Source of the DNA: a bacterium D16-50
GTDB lineage: Bacteria > Bacillota > Clostridia > Lachnospirales > Lachnospiraceae
DNA: 64,000 bases
Assembly (NCBI GenBank): GCA_003612485.1
Contig: RAZA01000002.1
Location: forward strand, 186,001-250,000
Direction: 5' to 3'
The position numbers and the translations under genes were made by a program. Below are positions 1 to 9,148 of the stretch, piece by piece (position 1 is the stretch's first letter; each line of letters starts with the position of its first letter). A model generated the notes under the pieces. The model was not told where the DNA came from. It did no database searches and saw only the letters and a program-made list of their open reading frames with translations.

Positions 1-163
1 ATAGATTGTCATGTCCTTCGATTTCTCCGATGATGGAGATCAAATGTATATTTTCCAGCTTGCCGTTCTCATCCAGAGTCGCCTGCCCCGTCTCCTTGAT
101 TCTTTCGTCCCTATGCTGTTCTTTCTCCCTGTCCTCTTTCTTTTCGTCTTCCTGCTGTGCCAT
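1..163 (-). CDS. TepA-like ClpP-family protease, N-terminal part (runs off left edge)
   Basis: The minus strand opens with an ATG at 163 behind an AGGAGGAG ribosome binding site and stays open to the window edge (54 codons visible). The peptide begins with a very charged segment rich in Glu, Lys, Asp and Gln, then reads ENIHLISIIGEIEGHDNL. That GEIEGH block matches the start of the ClpP-like domain of TepA/YmfB-type proteins, which in Firmicutes are usually next to ftsK. The catalytic residues lie outside the window, so the assignment rests on this one block. A terminator at 292-325 separates it from the gene upstream, so it probably has its own promoter in the short gap. Function is inferred from family knowledge: a cytosolic serine-protease-like protein. 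Confidence 0.6.
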   Translation of the reverse strand, partial: MAQQEDEKKEDREKEQHRDERIKETGQATLDENGKLENIHLISIIGEIEGHDNL

Positions 164-291
164 GCTCTCCTCCTTTTCCGGCTCCCCGCGCCCTTCCACA
201 GATGTTTTGCGCCCGCGCCGCGTCAGCCGTATGCTGTACTCATGTTGAATCCGCATCTTCTGAATTCTGTATCAGCATCTCCATTTCGGAC

Positions 292-325
292 AAAAAAATA
301 CATTGCAGCCTATATGGCTGCAATG
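292..325 (-). terminator. Intrinsic terminator after the membrane protein gene
   Basis: On the minus strand a 10-bp stem (CATTGCAGCC / GGCTGCAATG, positions 301-325) with a 5-nt loop is followed by seven T residues (292-298). It ends the transcript of the gene at 365-1951. Confidence 0.85.
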
Positions 326-364
326 CACAACAGCAATTATGATTCGGTTCAAATATCACATGGT

Positions 365-1951
365 TCAAATATCAAAATCATCCTCCTCCGACACAGGATA
401 GTCAAAGTCATCCTCCTCGGCGGCAGGCCTGCAGGGATAGTCCAGAACACGCTTCACATGCTTCTTTGGCAGCGGAAGCGGATTCTCTATATATTGGATC
501 TGCTTCTCTCCCTGAGCCATAGGTTCCTCTTGGGCAGGCATTTCCTGCTCCTCCTTGCAATCCCCTGCTGTCAGGGCTTCAGCTTTCCGTCCGGCCTCTC
601 CTAGGTTTGTTTTTTCAGGAAATGTCTTTGCCGGTCCGCGGCCCCCCGAGAGAACCTCCACATGCACATCTACATGCACATCCTCTATCCGGTTCGTCTC
701 CAGCGCCACTGCCTCATCTCCCTCCATATGATCGCTCTCGGCGCCGGAGACACTGAAGCACTGGCCGAAGCCTATGCCGGCAAGCATCACAACTAACAGA
801 TACAAGAAAAAAGCGCCCGGCTGCTCCTCCGTGAAAATCCCCCAGCACTCGGCTGCCGCCACTCCCACGGCTCCCAGCACCCAGACGGACATGCGCTCCT
901 CCTTCTTGTCGCCCCAAAAGCTGAATATTCCGAAGGCCATCACCCCCGCCAGAATCAGACTCTCCAGCCCCGCGTCTGAGGCCTCCACGGTCACAGGAAT
1001 CCGAAAGCCTTCGGGAAAGTACAGAAGCCCCCATGCCTGCAGTACGCCGCCCAGCCCCTTCGCGCTTACCAGCGCGTCCACATACACCATTACGAAAAAC
1101 GCTGCCCCGGTTCCTATCAGGCACAATATAACCGCCGCCAGCCTTCTGTTTTGGCCCGAAGGCTCCCTGCGGACCGCAAAAATGGCCCCAAGGGCAAAAA
1201 GCAACAGCAGTACCCCTGTAATGTCTGTATAGCAGCAAAAAGCAATGGGAACTCCCGCAAGAAAAAACAATGGCGGATTCAGCTTCCCTCCGGCAGCGGC
1301 CATCACCAGCCAGCCTGCCGCGGCCAAGACGCAAAGAAGAAGATTTGCCGGGGACAGCTGCAGCGCATTCCCCACCATGTAGGGGCTGCAGGCGCAAAAG
1401 CCCAGAACAACCAAAGCCGCCACAGAGCCTGCCAGCTTCCTGACTCCAAAGAACAAAAACACAAAGGCCAGCAGCTGCAGTGCAATCTGCAGCCACAGCG
1501 CCGCCTGAAAATGATTCCCCACCAGCAAAAACAGCAAATGAAGCAGCTGTATGTAATAATAGACGGCGCCGTGTACCAGCCGAGGCATCCTCTGTCCCTC
1601 GGCCACCTTCGCTGCCTCAAAATAGACCGAGGACTGCGAAGCGCCGTCCATCCCCTGCACCCTCAAGGCTATTCCCACGGCCAGAAGCGTCACGGCCGCA
1701 GCCGCCTCCAGAGCATAAAGCAGATTTTTGTTCTTCCGGGTAAAAGAAGCAAGCTTCTGAACATGCCGCCGGATCAGAAACACCAGATTCCCTACTGCAA
1801 GAAAAAGGATCGCGGCAAACAAGATTCCCCAATATGCCGCAATCCCCGCCCTGCCGCAGTACGCTCCTGCAATGCCTGCCATTGCGCCTCCCACGGCAAT
1901 CGTGTATACAAACCATGTCAGATAACTAAACGCACCCTTCTTCCAACTCAT
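365..1951 (-). CDS. Polytopic membrane protein with acidic C-terminal tail
   Basis: About 528 aa. Roughly ten or more hydrophobic segments occupy the first ~400 residues, followed by a ~120-residue hydrophilic tail that ends in two copies of a DYP...EEDDFD motif. The first half, with a long loop and then Tyr- and Leu-rich helices, loosely resembles GT-C type (PMT/ArnT/YfhO-like) membrane glycosyltransferases, but I see no diagnostic motif, so the function is not established. The upstream, overlapping gene encodes a DPM1/GtrB-like glycosyltransferase. Such enzymes make polyprenyl-phosphate sugars for GT-C partners, so a role in cell-envelope glycosylation is a reasonable inference. The start at 1951 is chosen because GGAAAGG lies 5 nt upstream. 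The ATG at 1975 has GGAG touching the start codon and is less likely. Either start overlaps the preceding gene. Confidence 0.7.
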   Translation of the reverse strand: MSWKKGAFSYLTWFVYTIAVGGAMAGIAGAYCGRAGIAAYWGILFAAILFLAVGNLVFLIRRHVQKLASFTRKNKNLLYALEAAAAVTLLAVGIALRVQGMDGASQSSVYFEAAKVAEGQRMPRLVHGAVYYYIQLLHLLFLLVGNHFQAALWLQIALQLLAFVFLFFGVRKLAGSVAALVVLGFCACSPYMVGNALQLSPANLLLCVLAAAGWLVMAAAGGKLNPPLFFLAGVPIAFCCYTDITGVLLLLFALGAIFAVRREPSGQNRRLAAVILCLIGTGAAFFVMVYVDALVSAKGLGGVLQAWGLLYFPEGFRIPVTVEASDAGLESLILAGVMAFGIFSFWGDKKEERMSVWVLGAVGVAAAECWGIFTEEQPGAFFLYLLVVMLAGIGFGQCFSVSGAESDHMEGDEAVALETNRIEDVHVDVHVEVLSGGRGPAKTFPEKTNLGEAGRKAEALTAGDCKEEQEMPAQEEPMAQGEKQIQYIENPLPLPKKHVKRVLDYPCRPAAEEDDFDYPVSEEDDFDI

Positions 1952-2933
1952 CTCGGCCTTTCCGGTTCTCTTCATCTCCAGTTTCTTCTGCAGCGATCAC
2001 TTTTTCGATATTGTAGCGGGGCCTCTGTTTGACCTCGATATAGATCTTTCCGATATACTGCCCTACCAAGCCCACCGCCAGCAGCTGCAGTCCTCCCAGA
2101 AACCAGATCGACAAAATCAATGATGTCCATCCGGGAACCACATGTCCGGTAAAATAAGAGATCAGGGCATATATAAGCGCCAGCGCAGAGACAAAGATGA
2201 TAAGCATCCCCACCCCCAGAATCAAGCTGATGGGCTTGACGCTGAAGGAGGATATGCCGTTGAACGCAAGCGCCAGCATTTTTTTGAGAGGATACTTGGA
2301 TTCTCCCGCGGCACGCTCCTTGCGGTCATAATAGACGCAGTCCGTGCGGTAACCGATCAGAGGCATCATGCCCCGCAGAAACAAGTTGGTCTCCTTGTAT
2401 TTCGAGAACTCCTCCACCGCCCTCTTGGACATCAGGCGAAAATCCGCATGATTATAAACCGTCTTCACGCCCATGATTCCCATGATCTTGTAGAAGGCCT
2501 GTGCAGTGGTTCTCTTAAACAAGGTATCCGTCTTACGCTCTTTTCTCACTCCATATACGATGTCATTGCCTGCATGGAACTTGTCCACCATCTCCTCAAT
2601 GACATTCACATCATCCTGAAGATCCGCATCGATGGATATGACCACATCGCTCATGTCCTTAGCCGTTAAAAGCCCTGCGGTCAGGGCAAACTGATGCCCC
2701 ACGTTTCCCGCCAGCTTCACCCCGCTTATCCGGGAAGGATGGGCCGCGTGTTCTTCCTCGATCAGCTCCCAGGTACGGTCCCTGCTGCCGTCGTTCACGA
2801 ACATCACAAAGCTGTCCGGAGCAATCTTCTCTTTCCTGACCAAATCCTCCAGCACCCCGCGCAGCGCTTCGGAGGCAAGCTTCAGAACCTCCTCCTCATT
2901 GTAGCAGGGAACCACGATCGCCAATTTATCCAT
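1926..2933 (-). CDS. Family 2 glycosyltransferase, DPM1/GtrB-like, membrane anchored
   Basis: 335 aa. The N-terminal GT-A domain shows VVPCYNEEE near residue 8, NDGSRDRT, and the metal-binding acidic motif SIDADLQDD. Two strongly hydrophobic segments near the C-terminus (about residues 230-290) anchor it in the membrane, the standard layout of GtrB/YkcC/DPM1-like enzymes. These move a sugar from a nucleotide donor to a polyprenyl phosphate on the cytoplasmic face. The exact sugar cannot be told from sequence. It overlaps the downstream polytopic membrane protein and follows yebC by 33 nt, so translation of the two membrane genes is probably coupled and they likely share a pathway. Confidence 0.9.
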   Translation of the reverse strand: MDKLAIVVPCYNEEEVLKLASEALRGVLEDLVRKEKIAPDSFVMFVNDGSRDRTWELIEEEHAAHPSRISGVKLAGNVGHQFALTAGLLTAKDMSDVVISIDADLQDDVNVIEEMVDKFHAGNDIVYGVRKERKTDTLFKRTTAQAFYKIMGIMGVKTVYNHADFRLMSKRAVEEFSKYKETNLFLRGMMPLIGYRTDCVYYDRKERAAGESKYPLKKMLALAFNGISSFSVKPISLILGVGMLIIFVSALALIYALISYFTGHVVPGWTSLILSIWFLGGLQLLAVGLVGQYIGKIYIEVKQRPRYNIEKVIAAEETGDEENRKGRDELEEGCV

Positions 2934-2966
2934 AAGCCTTGTCTCCTCATCCTATGAAGGCCTGCA

Positions 2967-3695
2967 TCACTCGTCCCAATTGTGATACACTGCCTGAACA
3001 TCATCGTCCGCTTCCAGCAGATCCAGCGTTTTCTGAAGGGATCTGACCGCGCTCTCCTCCGTCAGCTCCACATAATTCTGAGGGATCATGGTGACTTCCG
3101 CGCTCATCATGGGAATCCCCCCGTCCTCTAAAGCCTTGCGCACCTCCTCGAAAACGTCCGGGTCTGTCAGCACCTCATAGCTGTCCTCTTCTTCCGAGAA
3201 GTCCTCCGCCCCTGCATCCAGAGCCATCATCATCAGGTCGTCCGCCCCCATGTCGCATTCTTCCTTGTCAATGATGATCTGCCCCTTCTTGTCAAACATA
3301 AAGGAAACGCAGCCGGGGGTGCCCACATTCCCCTGCCCCTTCGTAAAAGCGCTCTTCACATTTGCCGCGGTACGGTTCTTATTGTCGGTCAGGGCGTCCA
3401 CTATGATCGCAATGCCGTTGGGCCCGTAACCTTCATAGGTCACGTATTCATAATTCACATTGCCCACATCTCCCGCCGCTTTCTTGATGCCTCTTTCTAT
3501 GGTGTCGTTGGGCATATTGTTGGCCTTTGCCTTTGCGATCACCGTGGCAAGCTTGAAATTGTTGCCGGGATCCGGCCCGCCCTCTTTCACCGCCACCGCG
3601 ATCTCTCTCCCTATGACTGTAAATATCTTTCCCTTTGCCGCATCGTTCTTTTCCTTCTTATGCTTAATGTTGGCAAATTTTGAATGTCCTGACAT
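2967..3695 (-). CDS. yebC: YebC/PmpR family protein
   Basis: 242 aa, full family length. It starts with the signature [19 protein letters not shown] and contains the [15 protein letters not shown] block and the acidic central domain. YebC-family proteins are described as transcriptional regulators and, more recently, as ribosome-associated factors that relieve stalling on polyproline stretches. The sequence alone does not separate the two subfamilies. The start has a good AAGGAG Shine-Dalgarno. It lies between the CorC-type gene and the glycosyltransferase, all on the minus strand. Confidence 0.95.
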   Translation of the reverse strand: MSGHSKFANIKHKKEKNDAAKGKIFTVIGREIAVAVKEGGPDPGNNFKLATVIAKAKANNMPNDTIERGIKKAAGDVGNVNYEYVTYEGYGPNGIAIIVDALTDNKNRTAANVKSAFTKGQGNVGTPGCVSFMFDKKGQIIIDKEECDMGADDLMMMALDAGAEDFSEEEDSYEVLTDPDVFEEVRKALEDGGIPMMSAEVTMIPQNYVELTEESAVRSLQKTLDLLEADDDVQAVYHNWDE

Positions 3696-3770
3696 ATATT
3701 CTCTCCTTTTTATATGATTGTTTATTCCTAATAGGCTATGATTGGCAAATGATTTTCTTCGCCGCTTCTT

Positions 3771-5153
3771 TTATTTCTCTTCCTCAATGTCAACATCCTC
3801 GGGAGGCTCCTCCGGCAGCTTTGTCACCAGCACGCTCTGAATCATTTTGCTCTCCACAGAGATGATCTTGAAATTATATCCTCCATAATCTACGTCAAAC
3901 TGTTCATCCGGCTCCGGTATCTTATCCAGTCTGGATATCAAAAACCCGTTGAGGGTTTCAAACTCCTCATCCTCAAAAGAAATATTGAACCTCTCCTCCA
4001 GTTCCTCCAGAGGAGTCTTTCCCTCAATAACGTACTCGTCCTCTCCCTTTTCCTCGATATGTTCACTGTCCTCGTCATACTCGTCCATGATGTTGCCCAC
4101 AATCTCTTCCAGAATGTCCTCCATGGCTACCAAACCGTCCGTCTGGCCATATTCATCCACCACCACTACCATCTGCAGCTTCTCGGCCTGCATCTCCTGA
4201 AAAAGCTCGTCGATATTCTTGGTCTGAGGAACGAAGCTGGGCTCGCGCATCAGCCCCTCCAGCTCCTTCAGGGGCCGGTCCGCCTTGCCGTCTCCCACAT
4301 GGAAGCGCAGGGCATCCTTCAGATGGAGAATGCCGATAATATGGTCTATGTTTTCCTCATACACAGGATAGCGGCTGTTCTTGCCCTCCAGCATGAAGGT
4401 TATCGCCTCCTGAAGCGTGGTCTGGGCGTCGATGGCCACAATATTCTTCCTATGGGTCATGATATCCTGCACTTCCTTGTCCCCGAACTCAAAGATGTTG
4501 GATATCATCTCCGCCTCGCTGGCCTGAATCAGACCCTGCTCATGGCCCTCATTGACCATGCTGATGATCTCCTCCTCCGTCACGTCAGCCTCGTCCGCAT
4601 TCCCGTTGATACCGAAAATCCGCAGGATACCCTTTGCGGTGATGTTCACCAGCCCTATGAAGGGCGCGAACAGCCGTACCATGAAATAAACCGGTCTGAC
4701 GCAGCCATAGGCCCATCGTTCCGGATTTCTGGCCGCAAGCTTCTTCGGCAGAAGAACCCCCAGCGTAAGGGTTATGTACAGAAGCAGCAAGGTGGACAGT
4801 ATTGCTGCCGCCGCCATAATGATGCCCACGGGAATACTCTCCAGTCCAAGCTGACGCTCCGCCACGAAGCTAAGGCCGTTGGCCACCGCATGAAGCAGCA
4901 GCACCAGATGCACCGCCCCTATGATCACATTGATCAGCGAGGTGATCATCTGCACCGTATTCTCGTATTTGAAAGGATCGCTGATGATAGCCTTCAGTCG
5001 AATCGCCTTCTTGTCCTTTTCCTCCTCGGCCCTCCTCTCCATTTCCTTTTCGTTCAAAGAGCCGAGCGCCGCTCCAAAGCCATAGAAAAACATATCCGCC
5101 AAAAGCAATGCCACATAAGCAATTATACTGGCAGTAGGCCCACCATCGTCCAT
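3771..5153 (-). CDS. CNNM/CorC-HlyC family membrane protein with CBS pair
   Basis: 460 aa. The order is an N-terminal DUF21/CNNM transmembrane domain (about residues 10-190, four hydrophobic segments), a CBS-domain pair (about 205-330, including DIMTHRKNIVAID), a CorC_HlyC domain with DGLVAMEDILEEIVG, and a very acidic C-terminus. Members are linked to magnesium or cobalt efflux and were historically annotated as hemolysins; a transport role is more likely. The start at 5153 is chosen because the upstream TTG at 5171 lies inside the GGAGG ribosome binding site. Spacing from GGAGG to the ATG is about 11 nt, a little long. Confidence 0.9.
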   Translation of the reverse strand: MDDGGPTASIIAYVALLLADMFFYGFGAALGSLNEKEMERRAEEEKDKKAIRLKAIISDPFKYENTVQMITSLINVIIGAVHLVLLLHAVANGLSFVAERQLGLESIPVGIIMAAAAILSTLLLLYITLTLGVLLPKKLAARNPERWAYGCVRPVYFMVRLFAPFIGLVNITAKGILRIFGINGNADEADVTEEEIISMVNEGHEQGLIQASEAEMISNIFEFGDKEVQDIMTHRKNIVAIDAQTTLQEAITFMLEGKNSRYPVYEENIDHIIGILHLKDALRFHVGDGKADRPLKELEGLMREPSFVPQTKNIDELFQEMQAEKLQMVVVVDEYGQTDGLVAMEDILEEIVGNIMDEYDEDSEHIEEKGEDEYVIEGKTPLEELEERFNISFEDEEFETLNGFLISRLDKIPEPDEQFDVDYGGYNFKIISVESKMIQSVLVTKLPEEPPEDVDIEEEK

Positions 5154-5283
5154 TTCCGTTCTTTCCTCCAATTCATTTTTACTATTTTTCCAACAGTCCC
5201 AGACATAGCATCTTCCCTATGTCAACATTCCATACTATATCATTTTACTCCCAATTCGTCAAGAATTGCGCCAAAATATATAC

Positions 5284-5958
5284 TCATTGTGCGCCGCGCC
5301 CCTCCGCCGCCTTGGAGGAGTCTCCCACTTGCGCTTTTTTGCAGATATCCTCCAGACAGCATTTGTGGCAATAAGGCTTGGTTCTGGCGGTGCATACCGC
5401 CCTGCCGTGGTCCACAAGACGATGACAGAAATCATTTCCCTCTTCAGGCGGAATCAGCTTCCACAGCTCCTTCTCCACCTTAGCCGGCTCCTTGATGCCG
5501 TCCACCAGCCCCATGCGGTTCACCAGCCGGATGCAGTGGGTGTCCGTCACGATGGCAGGCTTTCCGAACACGTCTCCCATGATCAGATTCGCACTCTTTC
5601 TCCCCACTCCCGGCAGCGCCAGCAGCTTGTCGAAATCCTCCGGCACCTTTCCGCCATACTGATCCCGCAGCACCTTCATACAGGCGCTGATGTCTCTGGC
5701 CTTGCTGTTGCCCAGCCCGCAGGGGCGCACCAGCTCCGTAATCTCCTCCACGGGAGCCTCCGCCAGAGCGTTCACGTCCGGAAACTTTTCATACAGCTTC
5801 TCCACCACCACGTTCACTCTGGCGTCTGTACATTGGGCTGCAAGGCGCACGCTCACCAGCAGTTTCCATGCCTGATCGTAGTCAAGAGTGCAGTCCGCTT
5901 CCGGATATTCTTTTTTTAGTCTCTCGATGATTTCCAGCGCACGCTGCTTTTTTGTCAT
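5284..5958 (-). CDS. nth: Endonuclease III
   Basis: 224 aa. It has the helix-hairpin-helix LPGVGRKSAN, whose Lys is the lyase residue of the family, and the downstream catalytic Asp in VTDTHCIRL. It removes oxidised pyrimidines and cleaves abasic sites in base excision repair. The C-terminal [4Fe-4S] loop reads CTARTKPYCHKCCLEDIC, giving seven rather than six residues between the first two cysteines plus an extra adjacent Cys. AGGAGG precedes the ATG with good spacing. It is divergent from the BFD-like gene, with only about 117 nt between their starts. Confidence 0.95.
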   Translation of the reverse strand: MTKKQRALEIIERLKKEYPEADCTLDYDQAWKLLVSVRLAAQCTDARVNVVVEKLYEKFPDVNALAEAPVEEITELVRPCGLGNSKARDISACMKVLRDQYGGKVPEDFDKLLALPGVGRKSANLIMGDVFGKPAIVTDTHCIRLVNRMGLVDGIKEPAKVEKELWKLIPPEEGNDFCHRLVDHGRAVCTARTKPYCHKCCLEDICKKAQVGDSSKAAEGRGAQ

Positions 5959-6075
5959 TTGTGCCTCCTATTCAGTTCCGCAGAACTGTTTTTGCATATT
6001 ATTTTTTCAGATACACACACTAATGTCCGAATCCATATCACAGCTGTCCGCCAGAGCGGACAAGGAGGTAAAACC

Positions 6076-6273
6076 ATGAATCTTGACAAAGTAGTCTGCA
6101 ATTGTATGAATGTCACCAGCGGCCAGATCAAAGAGGCCGTGGAAAACGGGGCCGACACCCTTGAGGAGGTTCAGCAGATCACAGGGGCCAGCACCGTCTG
6201 CGGCGCATGTCTAGGCGATGTGGAGCGGCTTGTGAACTTCTTTCTGGCCCAGCGGGGCAAGGAAAGTCAATAA
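6076..6273 (+). CDS. BFD-like [2Fe-2S]-binding protein
   Basis: 65 aa. The ATG at 6076 is preceded by AAGGAGGT with ideal spacing, which decides this start over upstream in-frame codons. The protein is one BFD-type domain with VCNCMNVT near the N-terminus and TVCGACLGDV later, giving the four-cysteine CxC...CxxC pattern that binds a [2Fe-2S] cluster. Related domains occur in bacterioferritin-associated ferredoxin and in nitrite reductase and NAD(P)H oxidase subunits. As a free-standing gene its partner is unknown. It is convergent with recD2, with stop codons only 9 nt apart and no terminator between them. Confidence 0.85.
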   Translation: MNLDKVVCNCMNVTSGQIKEAVENGADTLEEVQQITGASTVCGACLGDVERLVNFFLAQRGKESQ

Positions 6274-6282
6274 CCCCCTCTT

Positions 6283-8460
6283 TCACTCCGTCACAAGGCG
6301 CTCTCTCAGCATGGTGTTGCGCTTTGTGACGGTCACATTGCCCACGGCGTAGGCAAGCGCTTTTTTGGTGCCCACCATCACCAACAGCCTTTTTGCTCTG
6401 GTAATGCCCGTATAAATCAGATTACGCTGCAGCATCACATAATGGTTCATGAGCACGGGCATAACCACAACGGGATATTCAGATCCCTGAGCCTTATGGA
6501 TGGTGGTGGCATAGGCATGAACCAGCTCGTCCAGCTCCGTCACATCATACTCTACAATTCTTGCGTCAAACCCCACTGTCAATGTGCGGTTGGTCAAATC
6601 CACCGCTTCTATCAGGCCGATATCCCCGTTAAAAACCTCTTTATCATAATTGTTCTTGATCTGCATCACCCGATCTTTGGGCCGGAACACGAAGCCGCTT
6701 CTCCTAAGCCCTTCTCCGGAAGGATTCAGGGCCTCCTGCAGCACCAGATTCAGGTTTGTAGCGCCCACCACGCCCCTCTGCATGGGAGTCAGCACCTGGA
6801 TGGCAGAGGGCGACACCCCATAGCTGCGGGGCAGCCTGTTTTTAACCAGACCTACGATTTCCGCAGCCGCCTGCTCCGGATCCTCCTGCTGCAGAAAGAA
6901 GAAATCCGCAGCCCTGCCGTTGGAAATATCCGGCAATTTCCCTTCGTTGATTCTATGGGCGTTCATGATGATCCTGCTCTCCTGAGCCTGCCGAAAAATC
7001 TTTGTGAGCCGGATAACGGGGAACCTGCCGGAATCGATTATATCCCTGAGTACATTTCCCGCCCCCACAGAGGGCAGCTGGTCAATGTCTCCCACCAGTA
7101 TCAGCCTCATGTTCGGCGGTATGGCCTTCAAAAGAGAATTCATCAGTACAATGTCTATCATAGAACATTCATCCACCACCAGCACGTCCCCCTCCAGAGG
7201 ATTCTCCTCGTTCTTCTGATAGCCCTCGGGAGGCTTGCACTCCAAAAGTCTATGGATGGTCTTGGCCTCCAGCCCCGTGGCCTCCGTCATCCTTTTTGCC
7301 GCCCTCCCCGTAGGAGCCGCCAGCAATATCCTAAGCCCGTAAGCTCTGTAGAGCGCGATGATTCCCTGCGTAGTGGTGGTCTTGCCCGTGCCGGGTCCCC
7401 CGGTGAGCACCATCACCTTGGACCGGGCCGCCTGTCTGATGGCATCCGCCTGAACATCATCATACTTCATGTTCAGCTTCCTCTCGATTTCGCCCACGTC
7501 CACAAAACCGGCGGTGCCTTCAATCCATGCCTGCAATCTGTCGGACCCGGAAGCAGCGGCCAGTTTCTTCAGTTTCCCGGTCACGCCTATCTCCGCAAAA
7601 TAAAAAGGAGGCAGGTATACGGCATCCTCCGTCTCTTCATCCCCATTCCTTTTTTGATTCTCCTTGATCAGATCCTTATCCTTCACCATCTGATCCATGG
7701 TCATGACGATACGGCACTCCTCCGCTTCCAGCAGCGCCGAAGCCTTCTCCACAAGCTGTCCCTCTCTGGCATATACATGCCCCTCGTCAGCCAGCTCACT
7801 CAGCGCGTACATGACGCCGCTGCGCAGCCGGACATAGCACTCCCTATCGAACCCCAGCTTCCGGGCGATTCCGTCAGCCGTCCGAAAACCGATTCCCCAT
7901 ATATCGTCGGCAAGCTGATAAGGATTCTCCTTCATTCTGCCGATGCTCTCGTTTCCGTACTGCTTGAATATCTTTGCGGCAAAAGCGGTGCTGACCTCAT
8001 GCTCCTGCAAAAAGAGCATGATATTCTTGACCTCCTTCTGTCTTTCCCAGCTCTTTGCGATCATTTTCACGCGCCCTGCGCCGATACCTGATATTTCAAT
8101 CAATGCCTCAACGTTTTCTTCGATAACCGCAAAAGTGTTTTCTCCGTATTTCTGAACGATCTTCTTTGCAAATTTCGGCCCCACGCCCTTGATGAGCCCG
8201 CTGCCCAGATATTTCTCCATTCCGTAGACCGTGGCCGGCAGCGTCTCCTGCCATTGTCTTGCCGCAAACTGTCTTCCGTACTTGGAATCCACCTTCCACT
8301 CCCCGTCTACCAGCAGCACTGACCCTACATTGGCATCCAAGAGATTTCCCACCACCGTCACCAAGTCATCATGCCCCTTCGCCCGTACCTTCAGCACGGA
8401 ATATCCGTTTTCCGGGTTCTGATATGTAATCCTTTCCACAACGCAGCGCATATTCGCCAT
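6283..8460 (-). CDS. recD2: RecD2-type ATP-dependent DNA helicase
   Basis: About 725 aa. The N-terminal OB-like and helix-hairpin-helix region (SGIGAGRVKM, NPYQLADDIWGIGF) is typical of the RecD2 subfamily found without RecBC. Then come Walker A GGPGTGKTTTT, Walker B VVDECSMID, GDIDQLPSVG and the C-terminal motif TTIHKAQGSEYPVV. It unwinds DNA 5' to 3' in repair and replication-fork maintenance. The start at 8460 (second ATG) has GGGAG eight nucleotides upstream, while the ATG at 8475 has no ribosome binding site. It follows the damaged methyltransferase gene by 38 nt. Confidence 0.93.
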   Translation of the reverse strand: MANMRCVVERITYQNPENGYSVLKVRAKGHDDLVTVVGNLLDANVGSVLLVDGEWKVDSKYGRQFAARQWQETLPATVYGMEKYLGSGLIKGVGPKFAKKIVQKYGENTFAVIEENVEALIEISGIGAGRVKMIAKSWERQKEVKNIMLFLQEHEVSTAFAAKIFKQYGNESIGRMKENPYQLADDIWGIGFRTADGIARKLGFDRECYVRLRSGVMYALSELADEGHVYAREGQLVEKASALLEAEECRIVMTMDQMVKDKDLIKENQKRNGDEETEDAVYLPPFYFAEIGVTGKLKKLAAASGSDRLQAWIEGTAGFVDVGEIERKLNMKYDDVQADAIRQAARSKVMVLTGGPGTGKTTTTQGIIALYRAYGLRILLAAPTGRAAKRMTEATGLEAKTIHRLLECKPPEGYQKNEENPLEGDVLVVDECSMIDIVLMNSLLKAIPPNMRLILVGDIDQLPSVGAGNVLRDIIDSGRFPVIRLTKIFRQAQESRIIMNAHRINEGKLPDISNGRAADFFFLQQEDPEQAAAEIVGLVKNRLPRSYGVSPSAIQVLTPMQRGVVGATNLNLVLQEALNPSGEGLRRSGFVFRPKDRVMQIKNNYDKEVFNGDIGLIEAVDLTNRTLTVGFDARIVEYDVTELDELVHAYATTIHKAQGSEYPVVVMPVLMNHYVMLQRNLIYTGITRAKRLLVMVGTKKALAYAVGNVTVTKRNTMLRERLVTE

Positions 8461-8498
8461 CCCTGCCGCTCCCATCTGCCGATCCGCTTATCTTTGCA

Positions 8499-8999
8499 TT
8501 ATCTGCACTTAAATTCCCGCTTTTTTACCGACGCCTTCACCAGAAGCATCATGGGGCGGCGCAGCTCATCCTTCATTCCCGGTATATCCATCATTTCTTC
8601 AGGAGGCTTCACTTCCTCCACCTTTTCCAGCTCAAAGCCATTATTCAGCAGACCCATCAATATCTGCGTGAGCGTATGGTGCTGCTTTACCACATTGCAC
8701 CCCAAGAAACGGGTGTTTCTCTCTCCTGTAATGAAATAGTCGTCCACGGGCCAGTATCTGGGGCTTCCGGCTTCTGTATAAATCCAGTCCAGCCCCAATA
8801 CCCTTGCAGCTCCCTGTTCTGCCGCATACATGCAGTGCCAGCCATAACCGCAGCCCAAATCCAAAACCGTTTTCCCCTGAAGCGGCGGAAAACAAGGCTT
8901 CAGCCGGCTCCATTCCCCGGCCGCACTCAGGCCCTCCCTGCTGCGGGACATTTTCGCATATTCGCTGAAAAAAACCTCATTATCGTATTCATTATTCAT
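8499..8999 (-). pseudogene. Class I SAM methyltransferase with internal in-frame deletion
   Basis: 166 aa from an ATG at 8999 with AGGAGGG upstream. The N-terminus begins as in the YafE/UbiE-like family and keeps SAM-binding motif I, VLDLGCGYGWHC (about residues 45-56). Directly after ARVLGL it jumps to DWIYTEAG...WPVDDYF, sequence expected much later in the family, and then continues to the normal C-terminus KPPEEMMDIPGMKDELRRP. From memory of the family (about 240 aa), some 80 residues covering motifs post-I to IV are missing. The frame is kept and there is no stop, so a protein can still be made, but it should not bind SAM normally. I call it a decaying gene; a repurposed short protein is the alternative. 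Confidence 0.75.
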
Positions 9000-9148
9000 G
9001 CCGGGCCCTCCTGACCTATCTTTATCATGCCCTTCGCTTTGGTTACATTGTACCACGTACCGCTGCATTTAAAAAGAACTATTTTTCCCCAAACATGAAT
9101 ATGAGTCTAATTGCACTTTTGGATGAAAGCGGCAAAAAGCTTCCACAC

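Noticed and set aside
6442..8091. 549-codon plus-strand frame opposite recD2
   Set aside because: Antisense to a complete helicase gene; no ribosome binding site or domain.
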